From contig CAIUHB010000161.1 in NCBI GenBank assembly GCA_903898855.1, positions 1 to 15,748 of the forward strand: a stretch of DNA of 15,748 nt, given 5' to 3'. The notes below the pieces were generated by a model, which ran no database searches, was not told the origin of the DNA, and worked only from the letters and a program-made list of their open reading frames with translations. The translations under genes and the position numbers were made by a program. Positions 5,899 to 14,086 of the stretch are shown piece after piece. Numbering within the stretch: position 1 is the first letter of the stretch; each line of letters opens with the position of its first letter. Source of the stretch: an uncultured Actinomycetes bacterium. Lineage in GTDB: Bacteria > Actinomycetota > Actinomycetes > Nanopelagicales > Nanopelagicaceae.

Positions 5899-6084
5899 TC
5901 ATACGTAGGCCCCGAAGGTCACCACCGCGTGAGCGTGCATCGCCCGGAGCAGGTCCACCTCCTCCTTCTGGCCTATCAGGGACATCCACCCACACGTGCA
6001 GAGCGCCTGGTGGAACTGCCCCATGGGCACCAGCCCATTCCAGTGCTCGGCCCGAATCCGCTTTCTCTCTTCAGAATCGCTCAT
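5899..6084 (-). CDS. small CxC...HxH putative zinc-binding protein
   Basis: 61 residues. A basic and acidic N-terminal helix (SDSEERKRIRAEHW) precedes CTCGW (C29, C31) and, 18 residues later, HAH (H50, H52). CxCGW followed by a helix ending in HxH is a layout seen in small uncharacterised zinc-binding proteins, and the four ligands are suitably placed. The stop is one base from the stop of the convergent gene ending at 5897. ATG 6084 is preceded by AAGGG at about 9 nt spacing, an acceptable SD. The role is unknown; a protein- or nucleic-acid-binding accessory factor is possible. Confidence 0.6.
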   Translation of the reverse strand: MSDSEERKRIRAEHWNGLVPMGQFHQALCTCGWMSLIGQKEEVDLLRAMHAHAVVTFGAYV

Positions 6085-6387
6085 GCCAATTAGCCCTTAC
6101 TGGACCCTCATAAGCAGAAGATCCGCTCTTCTAGCGGTGTCTTTCATCGCTAGCAGGTCTTCCACTGGTTCCACCGTGCGCGGATGCGCGGTTGGCGCCA
6201 AGCAAGCCAGGGGGCTTATCGCTTGGTCTTCGATCGACCTAGGTAAAACATAGCAAGGGCCTCTGACATGAGTCCCTTACATATGTATAGACACGCGGGG
6301 AGGGGAATTGTTGGGGTGATAGACCAATTCAGGCTTATTCACCGAGTCGTCATGCAAATCCGTATACCCATTATTTAACGCTGGTTA
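6085..6387. other. intergenic region without a confident gene
   Basis: No convincing gene in about 300 bases. A short minus-strand frame (GTG 6174 to TAA 6097) reads MEPVEDLLAMKDTARRADLL and a few more residues, ending 12 nt before the ATG of the small CxC protein. It looks helical but lacks an SD. A second short minus-strand frame starts at an ATG near 6269 after AAGGGA and runs 17 codons. An imperfect hairpin CTAGCGGTG-5 nt-CATCGCTAG lies at 6131-6153. No tRNA or terminator with a U-tract is evident. The right end should contain upstream promoter elements of the giant gene. Confidence 0.4.
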
Positions 6388-6393
6388 TAGAGT
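6388..6393 (+). promoter_or_regulatory. -10 element TAGAGT / TTATAG region of the surface-protein cluster
   Basis: GGTTATAGAGT at 6383-6393 includes TAGAGT (TAnnnT) ending 7 nt before ATG 6401, and TTATAG slightly upstream. Either is placed for a leaderless or near-leaderless transcript. GAGG at 6396-6399 is only one base from ATG 6401, too close for a normal SD. Confidence 0.35.
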
Positions 6394-6400
6394 TTGAGGC

Positions 6401-9400
6401 ATGACGGAACGAGTAATGGGACGCACTCGGCCTGCGCTGATTCGCCTTCTTCTGAGCGCACTCGGAGCGCAATTGTTGGTGACTCTTACAGCGCTCGCCG
6501 GCTCCTATCCAGCCCACGCTGGATCTCTTGCTTCGGTTCGCCTCACTTATAAGGTCAACGGAACGCCGACTGAAGCGAATTTTAATCCGGTCTCTAATAA
6601 CGGCGTTCTTGGGGGCTATGGATATAGCAAGACTGGAGTTGGGTCATTTACCTATTACTTGAACCCCGGTCAATATCGAATGATTGGTATTGCTACGAAC
6701 GGCCTGAGTGGTGGAATATCCAATCTCTGCACCGTAAGCACAGATTCAACCACTGACTGTCCCGTTGCTATCCCTGCTCCGAATTTCCCGTTTCAAATCA
6801 CGAATAGCGACGGCTCCAACTACGCCAAACCTGCGAACTTGGCTATGACTATTAAGCGCACGGTAGATGGGAATCTATTCGATTTTTCTTGGAATAACAC
6901 GGCCCAGGATTCCGGAACTCTTGCACTCCAAGATGGCACTTATTTAATAAGTGTCTTTAATCAGACAGATGCAGCTCTTGCAAAGGCAAATGGACAATCT
7001 GTGAATCAATTTGATTTTAACTTAGTGATGTCAGGTGGTGCCGTATCGAGTTTCGGGCAGGTCGGTGGCTCGTCTATTTCGCCGACAGGGGGAAAATATC
7101 ACCTGCCGATTAAGCCAAACAATTTCACAGGAGTTGTGACTGCAGGTGGAACTCCTGTGGCTAATGAATATATCAACATCAGCCTGAATCCAAATTGCAC
7201 CGACGCTCAGTTGGCCGCTAAGACCTGCCAGGTCCAACAAATATACGGACAAACGGGAAGCGATGGGAGTTTTTCCGTTAATTTGCCTAGTGGAACCGGA
7301 AGTATGTATGCCTATGGATATGGTGGCTCAACAAGTTATGTAAATAGCTCGTTCGCCGTGACTTCTTCTGGCGACTCGGTCACGTCACTTATGGACTCGA
7401 ACAATAATGTGATCGCCTCAGTCGGCGGAATGTACACACTTCCCTTATCGCCCGCGAATGTTCAAGCGACATACACAGTGGGCGGATCCGGAGTGCAGGG
7501 TTATGTTCGAAATATTTTTGACACCATAAATAACAAGTACGCAAACACCAACGCTTCCGGATTCACCCCAGATGGCAAATTCGGATTAGCCCTCCCGGCG
7601 GGCGCCTATGATATTTGGGTTAATCCTGGGTCTAACGTGGCGTCCAATCGCGGCAACTGCCAAGTAGCAGCAACCGGAACGTCCAACTGCTCGATAACGG
7701 CGCCGGCGACAAATTTTAGCTTCGACATTAGCAGCGATACGGGGGTCGCGCTCGGACAGAACGCATCTGCAATTTTGACTTGGCTATCATCAAATTACAG
7801 CAACCAGGATTTTCTTAGAGCGACAAACGGAACGTTCAATGAGTCATTGAGTGATGGCAAATACTCGATGGACATTTATTCCTTCCAGGGAAGTTCGGAT
7901 GGTTTAAAAAGGACGCTTACTTTTGCTGTTGCAAATGGAGTCTTATCTCCGCTCACTGATCAAAGCAGTGGCGCGGTAATACAGTCATATCAAACAGGTA
8001 AATATCATCTCCAACTCGCAGCTCCAAATTTCTCAGCTGTTATTCAAGCCAATGGAAGTCCAGACCCGAATATTTACGCTCAGATCAATCAAATTATCAC
8101 AACACAGACTGGAACCATCTCTAATTACTCCTTTGGAGCGAACGCAGACTCAAATGGAAATTTGCAACTCAACCTTCCCAATGGTTTAAATGCAATTCGC
8201 ATCTTCCCGAGCACTCAAGAAACCCCGACGGTGGTATCGGCGCTATTTAACGTGCAGGTGGACTCAGGATCCGTTACTAGCGTCAAGAATCTCAATGGGG
8301 ACACTCTCAGTGCGGTTGCCGGCAACTACACCTTAAGCTTCCAGCGCCCTAGCATGATCGGAAAGGTCACAATTGGTGGCGTCCCCGCTTCGGGTTATGT
8401 GTGGGGCGTCTGGTCCACAATATTGAATCAGTCTGTCAGTTATGACTACTCCAACCTTGATAACAGTGGAAACTACGCGTTGATGTTGCCAGCCGGCAAT
8501 TACGACATACTATTCAATCTTCCGGGCGCTCCAGTCTCCGTCATTAATTGCAACTCAGTAGCGAATTCACAATCAACCTGCAATTTATCCCTTCCAGCTA
8601 CCAACTTCTCGCTCTCTCTGAAGAATTCTTCGGGTGATACCCCCACGGCGAATACTTGGGCAAACATCAGTCGCGCGGCAGTAAAGGGTCAATCTTTTTC
8701 TGGATGGGGTCAAGGGCTTAACTTAGATTCAACCGGCAAGTACTCGGAGTCGTTGCAAAATGGTTCGTATGTGCTTAATGTAGGTTCGAATACTCCCTTT
8801 GCCGATGGTGCGTCACGATCATTCACCTTTGATGTTGTTGCTGGCGCCGTTACAAATTTCAAAGACACGTTTGATAACTCCTTAGTATCTGTTGGATCTG
8901 GCGGAGCTACTCAGATTTCGTTGGCAAATCCAACTTTTAAGGCTGTCGTTACAGCAGGCGGAAATCCAGAGATAAGTGCTTATTACTATGGTTATGACAC
9001 GAGTGGCCGGAAACAGAACAACGCTTGGTTTAACGGGTATAGCGATAGCCAAGGCTTGCTTGGCGCTCGTCTCTCTGATGGTGACTATTACGTTCAGGTC
9101 AATCCGTCAGGTAATGACGCATCTCCCTATGTAAACAGTAATTATCGGGTCTCGGTCGCTAATGGAGCCGTGACTTCCTTCACCGCTGATGACGGCAGTC
9201 CAGTACTTACCCAAGGTGGCGTTTATCAACTCTCTCTATCGGCACCAAATCTAACCGGCAGTTTTTCAATCGGCGGGGTTTCTGCGATTGACCACAATAT
9301 TAATGTGACGGGGGTATACAGCCTGGACTCACAGCAGTTCGTAAACTCCCGAAGTGCCAGTACCCAACGCGGCAAGTACGCTCTTTTAGCTAATCCAGGA

Positions 9401-12400
9401 AATTACCTGATCTCTACAGACGAGTATGGGAAAGCGGGCATATTTTCGCCATGCACTATTGGAAATACAGCAAGCACATGTGACATTAATATCCCAGCAG
9501 ACAATTTTAAATACAAAATCATGGGTACGGACGGCACTCAGCTCAATACCAACGTGGCGTCGAAAGTTAATTTCCAGACGCAGAATTTTGGTCAAGGCTT
9601 CTGGATGCAGATGCAGACAGGAAATATTTTCGCGACGCCGGTCCGTGTTCCAGCTGGAATAACCGGGCACTATGAGGTCTACGTTTACCCTACGGACGGT
9701 TCAAACCGATATGGAATAGCTTCTGACTTCCGTGTAGATGTGACCGGTGAATCGATTACGGCTGTGACGAACATGCTTACCGGGCAAGTAGTGACCGCGG
9801 GCGCGGACGGCGTTTATCCTCTAGCCCTCGCGCAACCAAACATTGGCGGCACTGTCGTAGCCCCAGATGGCACAACGCCGATACCCAACTCTCAAGTGAC
9901 AGCAGCCGACAACAATTGGTATCAAATGACCACTGACAACAGCGGCGCTTTTGCATCCTATATAGATCAGGATGGCGTGTATCAAGTTTGGGCACAAGCT
10001 CCGCAATACGACACAACGAAAGCGGATTCTGCTCGCGTAAGTCAAACGATCACAAGCGGAGCGGGCAACGCATCGATGAAGTTGACGCTACGTACACCTG
10101 ATGTTCGTGGAACAGTGAATGGCCCGAGTGGATTATCTCCCGACAACTCAGTCCAGGTTCTCAAGCAGGATTCGCTCGGAAATTTCAATTTCGTTAATAG
10201 CGATGTTGCCTCGCCGCGGAACACTAATGCCAGTGGGCAATTCGCCTTCTATCTAGATCCAGGTGTATACGAGTTTTATGCGCAAACCGATGCATCAAGC
10301 GCAAATGGCGGCTACGCCTTCTCAAATAGCTGCACAATCACGGACACCTCGACACTTACGACCTGTGATATCCAATTGCGGCCATTTAATGCAAAAGTAA
10401 AGATATTGGGTTTAAATGCCAAGCCCTACACAACCGCTAACGTCTATTTCAATTATGTGGGTTCAGTCGATAAATCCGATGTGAATTCCGGGGTTCTTGG
10501 AAAAGTCGGAGATAACCAGCAGGTAGACGCTTTAGGTCAGGCTGAAGAAGCACTCGCAGATGGTCAGTGGACAGCAAGTGTCAATATCTCTGGCACGGGC
10601 ACGGAAGCTCCCACCTCGGTTCAAATTACTGTTGAGTCCGGCACCGTCACCTCAATGGTCGACGCGAAGGGAAATCCTTGTGTTCTTGATTCAAATGGGT
10701 ATTGGGAGATACAGCTCCCCACGTCCAACTTGATTGGCACAATTTTCGAACATGGCAATCAGATTTTGTATGGAGCGAGCGTAGATGTGCTTCAAACCGT
10801 GGGCGGTAATCAAAATTGGATCGCTAGCAACTGGGTGAACGGCGGCAAATTCGCGTTCCTGGTGCCTCCAGGTACTTACACGATTCACGTAACACCGTAT
10901 TCGAATCAGCCGTATTCGAGCGGTGCGCCGGTTATGACAAGTTATACCTGCATAGTTCCTGAGCAGGATATTGCGACGTGTAATGTCAATCTGAAAACGG
11001 GCAACTTCCTTGGCCGAGTGACTACTCCCAATGGGCAAACGGATTCTGATAGTTATGCCTACCTCTATAGCGAAGTTACCAGTTCGGATAACGGCAATTA
11101 TGAAAACTTTTATGGCTACATGAATGTTTTTAATGGTCTTTTCTCAGCTGGAGTTGGCCCAGGAGATTATCGCCTTCAGGTAATTCCAACTTCTACAGGT
11201 GCGAGTGTTTACACACCACGGAGTTACTCCATCCATGTCGGTGGCACCGATGATGCTCCAGTAATTGGGAACGTTGTGGACATGGTCACCAATGAAACAC
11301 TTACTGCAGATGATTCGGGCCGTTATTCCTTCAAATTGACCACGCCTTCGATTTCTGGACGCGTCTTGCGTGCCGGAACATCCACACTAGGAATTCCGTG
11401 GGCAGAAGTGGTACCCATCGATAGCTCTGGAAATGAACTATGGCAATATGCGACAAATGCCAACCAGAATGGTGACTACGCATTGACGCTACCCGACGGT
11501 AATTACCATTTGGTTGGTCATAGTTGGGGTGGCAAAGGCAATGCCTACAGCTCCACGAGTGAAGTACCTGTCACGATTAACAATACTTCTCCGATTTCGA
11601 ACTTTAATCTCGGTATGCAAAATCCAAACCTATTCCTTAAAGTGGTACTACCAGGCACTGCAACCCCGGTAGATAACGTTTACGTCAATGCCTGGTTTAA
11701 CGGACAAAATTTCTGGGGAGTCACCAGCAGCGATGGCCTCTTCAGCGCCTATGTTGATACCGCCGTCTTGGGTTCAAGCTGCACAAGCAATTGCGGCATT
11801 CAGCTCAATCCAACAAACTCCGCTGACTATACCCAAGCAACGTACTCACTGAATTCAATCGGTGATGTTGGCTCCAAGGAACTAGGTCAGATCACCGCAA
11901 AAGTCACTTTGTTTATTCCCACCAATGGCATTAAGGGAATTCCGGATAAGTGGGCCTGGATTTCGGTAGATGAACTCAACGACTCTGGCACGGTGGCAAG
12001 TACTGGCTATAACACTAATCAGCTGGGACAAGCAGGCCTCGGTCTTGTGGATGGTCATCACTACGTTCTTACGGCGTATCCCTCAGGTGACTATTACGAT
12101 CGCTACACACCAAAATCGCTGGAAATAAGAAGCTTCTCCGCCGCCGATTCAGGAACAATTTCCATCACCTTTGATTCACCGAACGTTTCGTTTGTTGTCA
12201 CGGACCCATCTGGTCAGGGAAATTCATGGGGCTGGTACGAGGTGAACAAGGTCGACAATGGGGCATCCTCAGCGTATGTCTCGGGATATCTCAATGGGCA
12301 GGGCCGTGGCGCTCAATTCTTGCCAGATGGCGATTACACCTTGCTCTTCCATCCAGGCGGTGCCTCTGGCGTGGATAAGAGCATCGCGCTCACTCTAAGC

Positions 12401-12724
12401 GGTGGCCACGTGACTAATGCGGTTAATGCTTCGGTATCCAATGATGTTGTAGGTGTAAGCCTTGGCGCAGGAAACGTCACCGGAATCGTTCACGGCGCAG
12501 ATGGAACCCCACTGAGCAACGCGCCGGTTACAGCAAAAACGACAAGCGGAGATTCAATTACCGTTACTACCGTGACGCAGGCTGATGGCAGCTTCCAAAT
12601 GAATCTAGATCCTACAAAGGATTGGATTATCGGATCCTTAGACCCAGTAACGGTAGCGAAGGCAACATTGTCACTTCCTGCCAATTCGCCTTCATATACC
12701 GGCCTCGTTCTTAATTTGGCTTAA
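6401..12724 (+). CDS. giant secreted multi-domain beta-repeat protein (carboxypeptidase-regulatory-like repeats)
   Basis: 2107 residues. An N-terminal basic region and hydrophobic core (about 12-34) end in AHAG, a typical Sec signal peptide with cleavage near residue 41. The mature part has about 21 repeats of roughly 85-115 residues, each with a first strand like NFxxxVxxxGxP, a middle G-x-Y/F-x-L-x-LPxGxY motif and a last strand before the next PNF. This resembles carboxypeptidase regulatory-like/prealbumin-like beta-sandwich domains used as spacers in surface adhesins. Five linkers carry a Cys pair (first Cys at 110, 420, 717, 1018, 1311), about 300 residues or three domains apart; another is at 1517. 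It is rich in Asn, Ser, Thr, Gly and Tyr. It lacks LPXTG, a C-terminal membrane span and recognisable catalytic motifs. ATG 6416 is an alternative start. It likely acts on the cell surface as a stalk, adhesin or matrix component. Its stop overlaps the next start (TAATG). Confidence 0.9.
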   Translation: MTERVMGRTRPALIRLLLSALGAQLLVTLTALAGSYPAHAGSLASVRLTYKVNGTPTEANFNPVSNNGVLGGYGYSKTGVGSFTYYLNPGQYRMIGIATNGLSGGISNLCTVSTDSTTDCPVAIPAPNFPFQITNSDGSNYAKPANLAMTIKRTVDGNLFDFSWNNTAQDSGTLALQDGTYLISVFNQTDAALAKANGQSVNQFDFNLVMSGGAVSSFGQVGGSSISPTGGKYHLPIKPNNFTGVVTAGGTPVANEYINISLNPNCTDAQLAAKTCQVQQIYGQTGSDGSFSVNLPSGTGSMYAYGYGGSTSYVNSSFAVTSSGDSVTSLMDSNNNVIASVGGMYTLPLSPANVQATYTVGGSGVQGYVRNIFDTINNKYANTNASGFTPDGKFGLALPAGAYDIWVNPGSNVASNRGNCQVAATGTSNCSITAPATNFSFDISSDTGVALGQNASAILTWLSSNYSNQDFLRATNGTFNESLSDGKYSMDIYSFQGSSDGLKRTLTFAVANGVLSPLTDQSSGAVIQSYQTGKYHLQLAAPNFSAVIQANGSPDPNIYAQINQIITTQTGTISNYSFGANADSNGNLQLNLPNGLNAIRIFPSTQETPTVVSALFNVQVDSGSVTSVKNLNGDTLSAVAGNYTLSFQRPSMIGKVTIGGVPASGYVWGVWSTILNQSVSYDYSNLDNSGNYALMLPAGNYDILFNLPGAPVSVINCNSVANSQSTCNLSLPATNFSLSLKNSSGDTPTANTWANISRAAVKGQSFSGWGQGLNLDSTGKYSESLQNGSYVLNVGSNTPFADGASRSFTFDVVAGAVTNFKDTFDNSLVSVGSGGATQISLANPTFKAVVTAGGNPEISAYYYGYDTSGRKQNNAWFNGYSDSQGLLGARLSDGDYYVQVNPSGNDASPYVNSNYRVSVANGAVTSFTADDGSPVLTQGGVYQLSLSAPNLTGSFSIGGVSAIDHNINVTGVYSLDSQQFVNSRSASTQRGKYALLANPGNYLISTDEYGKAGIFSPCTIGNTASTCDINIPADNFKYKIMGTDGTQLNTNVASKVNFQTQNFGQGFWMQMQTGNIFATPVRVPAGITGHYEVYVYPTDGSNRYGIASDFRVDVTGESITAVTNMLTGQVVTAGADGVYPLALAQPNIGGTVVAPDGTTPIPNSQVTAADNNWYQMTTDNSGAFASYIDQDGVYQVWAQAPQYDTTKADSARVSQTITSGAGNASMKLTLRTPDVRGTVNGPSGLSPDNSVQVLKQDSLGNFNFVNSDVASPRNTNASGQFAFYLDPGVYEFYAQTDASSANGGYAFSNSCTITDTSTLTTCDIQLRPFNAKVKILGLNAKPYTTANVYFNYVGSVDKSDVNSGVLGKVGDNQQVDALGQAEEALADGQWTASVNISGTGTEAPTSVQITVESGTVTSMVDAKGNPCVLDSNGYWEIQLPTSNLIGTIFEHGNQILYGASVDVLQTVGGNQNWIASNWVNGGKFAFLVPPGTYTIHVTPYSNQPYSSGAPVMTSYTCIVPEQDIATCNVNLKTGNFLGRVTTPNGQTDSDSYAYLYSEVTSSDNGNYENFYGYMNVFNGLFSAGVGPGDYRLQVIPTSTGASVYTPRSYSIHVGGTDDAPVIGNVVDMVTNETLTADDSGRYSFKLTTPSISGRVLRAGTSTLGIPWAEVVPIDSSGNELWQYATNANQNGDYALTLPDGNYHLVGHSWGGKGNAYSSTSEVPVTINNTSPISNFNLGMQNPNLFLKVVLPGTATPVDNVYVNAWFNGQNFWGVTSSDGLFSAYVDTAVLGSSCTSNCGIQLNPTNSADYTQATYSLNSIGDVGSKELGQITAKVTLFIPTNGIKGIPDKWAWISVDELNDSGTVASTGYNTNQLGQAGLGLVDGHHYVLTAYPSGDYYDRYTPKSLEIRSFSAADSGTISITFDSPNVSFVVTDPSGQGNSWGWYEVNKVDNGASSAYVSGYLNGQGRGAQFLPDGDYTLLFHPGGASGVDKSIALTLSGGHVTNAVNASVSNDVVGVSLGAGNVTGIVHGADGTPLSNAPVTAKTTSGDSITVTTVTQADGSFQMNLDPTKDWIIGSLDPVTVAKATLSLPANSPSYTGLVLNLA

Positions 12725-14028
12725 TGAAACTACGCACTTATCTCGCCTTTGTTCTAGGGAGCGCACTTGTAGCCGCGATCCAAGTGAGTAATCCGTATAT
12801 GAGCTACTCGGCTGCAATTCCTCTTGTGGCAAATGTAGTGGTTCATCCGAGTGTTGATGCCAGCTATCAAAATGGCAGCGTCACCGTCTCTTGGGACTCG
12901 GTAACTGTCGCAACGCAATACACAGTGCGTGCCACTCAGGTCGGTACGAGTACATATGTAACAACCACGGTGAGTGGAGCTGGAAATACGCAGGCGGTAG
13001 TTTCCAATCTCATCGGTGGAGCAAGCTACATCATTCAAGTGCGCACGATTTCAAATCTTGATTACAGTGACTGGACTTCCAATTCACTCACGGCCCTTCC
13101 CACGACCCTGCCCAAGGCTCCGGGTAAACCAACAGCCGTTCCAGATGTTGGCTCCGCAACTATTTCGTGGACGCCGCTCGCCGGACTTGAGGATGGCGGC
13201 TCGGAAGTCACGTCATATCTATTGACTGAGACAAATAGCGGAAACACCCTTTCGGTAGGACCTAGCACCTCCTCTGCGACGATGACAGGTCTCACAGAAG
13301 GAAGTACGGCTGCCTTCACGGTCACGGCCATTACAGCGGTCAATAAGACTGGTTCAACGTCGGTAGCTTCGGATCAAGTAACCATTGGTTCCAGTAGTGG
13401 CGGTGGAGGTGGCCCATCGGCATCTCCAACGCCAACCGCAGGTCCCACAGTTGTTCAAACTGCTCAGTCGAATCAACAAAGTGGCGGCGGGGGAGGTGGC
13501 GGGGGAGGTGGCGGCTTCTTCGGAGGCGGCGGCGGTGCGCCGATGGCAACCGCAAATCCATTCGATACTCACACTGCAACGTCAAAGCCCATCCCGACAC
13601 CAACGCCTACTCCATCACCAACACCAAGTGCGACGGTAACGCCAACTCCGACCCCTATGCCCACGCCTACGCCAACACCGAGTGCAACCAAAGTCGCAAC
13701 GAAAGTTATCGAAGTGTGCACAACGGCTAAGGCAAAGAGCGCTAAGAGCAAGCCTGTCGTCAGTTGTAAATCCGTAACTGTCGAAATCACTCCCAAGCCA
13801 AGCGCTAAACCATCTGTAAAGGTGACACCTAAGGTCACGCCAAAGAGCTCGCCTGCAGCTTCAAGGCTTCCGGCTGCGAAAACTTCGGTCAAAAGTCCGA
13901 CACCGAAGGCCTCGGCTAAGAGTGCGTCCGCTAAGAAACAGATAACGATCACGTGCACCAACGGCAAGAAGAATCTTGCAATCTCTGGTTCGTCACCAGC
14001 CTGTCCGGCCGGATTCCACCGCGAGTAA
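12724..14028 (+). CDS. secreted FnIII protein with Gly-, Thr/Pro- and Lys-rich tail
   Basis: 434 residues. A signal peptide (about 1-30: MKLRTYLAFVLGSALVAA, ending near SYSA) precedes two fibronectin type III domains (about 35-125 and 130-220; SVTVSWD, YIIQVRT, SATISWTP and AAFTVTAIT are typical strands). A Gly-rich stretch follows (about 222-275, with a run of eleven Gly), then a Thr-Pro repeat region (about 285-325), a Lys/Ser/Ala/Pro-rich basic region (to about 405) with Cys pair 332/348, and a C-terminal motif ITCTNGKK...GSSPACPAGF (C411, C427). The disordered basic and Pro-rich tail suggests wall spanning or binding to anionic polymers. No LPXTG. The ATG overlaps the giant gene's TAA and has no SD, so translation is probably by reinitiation, tying its level to the giant protein. 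Confidence 0.88.
   Translation: MKLRTYLAFVLGSALVAAIQVSNPYMSYSAAIPLVANVVVHPSVDASYQNGSVTVSWDSVTVATQYTVRATQVGTSTYVTTTVSGAGNTQAVVSNLIGGASYIIQVRTISNLDYSDWTSNSLTALPTTLPKAPGKPTAVPDVGSATISWTPLAGLEDGGSEVTSYLLTETNSGNTLSVGPSTSSATMTGLTEGSTAAFTVTAITAVNKTGSTSVASDQVTIGSSSGGGGGPSASPTPTAGPTVVQTAQSNQQSGGGGGGGGGGGFFGGGGGAPMATANPFDTHTATSKPIPTPTPTPSPTPSATVTPTPTPMPTPTPTPSATKVATKVIEVCTTAKAKSAKSKPVVSCKSVTVEITPKPSAKPSVKVTPKVTPKSSPAASRLPAAKTSVKSPTPKASAKSASAKKQITITCTNGKKNLAISGSSPACPAGFHRE
13486..13694 (+). repeat. low-complexity coding repeats (poly-Gly, Thr-Pro)
   Basis: GGC/GGA/GGT/GGG runs, with a tandem ggcgggggaggt unit near 13487-13512, encode poly-Gly. From about 13594 to 13690 imperfect CCA-ACG/ACC/ACT units encode (Thr-Pro)n with Ser interruptions. 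Such tracts are prone to length change between strains. Confidence 0.75.
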
Positions 14029-14075
14029 GCGGCGTGGAGCGCTAAGCATTGATGCGTGATATTGGATAATTGAGC

Positions 14076-14081
14076 TATCCT
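14076..14081 (+). promoter_or_regulatory. -10 element TATCCT before third surface gene
   Basis: TATCCT (TAnnnT) ends 5 nt before ATG 14087, consistent with leaderless expression of that gene separately from the upstream pair. A competing reading is GGAG at 14089-14092 acting as SD for GTG 14099. Confidence 0.35.
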
Positions 14082-14086
14082 AATGA

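Noticed and set aside
6131..6153. Inverted repeat considered as a tRNA arm or terminator
   Set aside because: No acceptor stem, anticodon or T-arm pattern around it, and no U-tract follows; only a lone imperfect 9-bp stem.
5752..6253. Plus-strand frames covering the end of the coiled-coil gene and the CxC gene
   Set aside because: Composition is Arg/Pro/Ser/His-rich as expected for shadow frames, and the minus-strand CxC...HxH protein explains the region better.
10691..11038. 115-codon minus-strand frame inside the giant gene
   Set aside because: The giant protein's repeat pattern is continuous across it on the plus strand; the antisense product has no recognisable motif or start signal.
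12650..12724. LPXTG-type sorting signal at the end of the giant protein
   Set aside because: The C-terminus (ending SYTGLVLNLA) has no LPXTG-like motif, hydrophobic span or basic tail.
13569..13967. 132-codon minus-strand frame rich in Val/Gly/Leu
   Set aside because: It is the antisense reading of the Thr-Pro and Lys-rich coding repeats of the FnIII gene; its low complexity (GVGVGV) mirrors those repeats and it has no SD or context.
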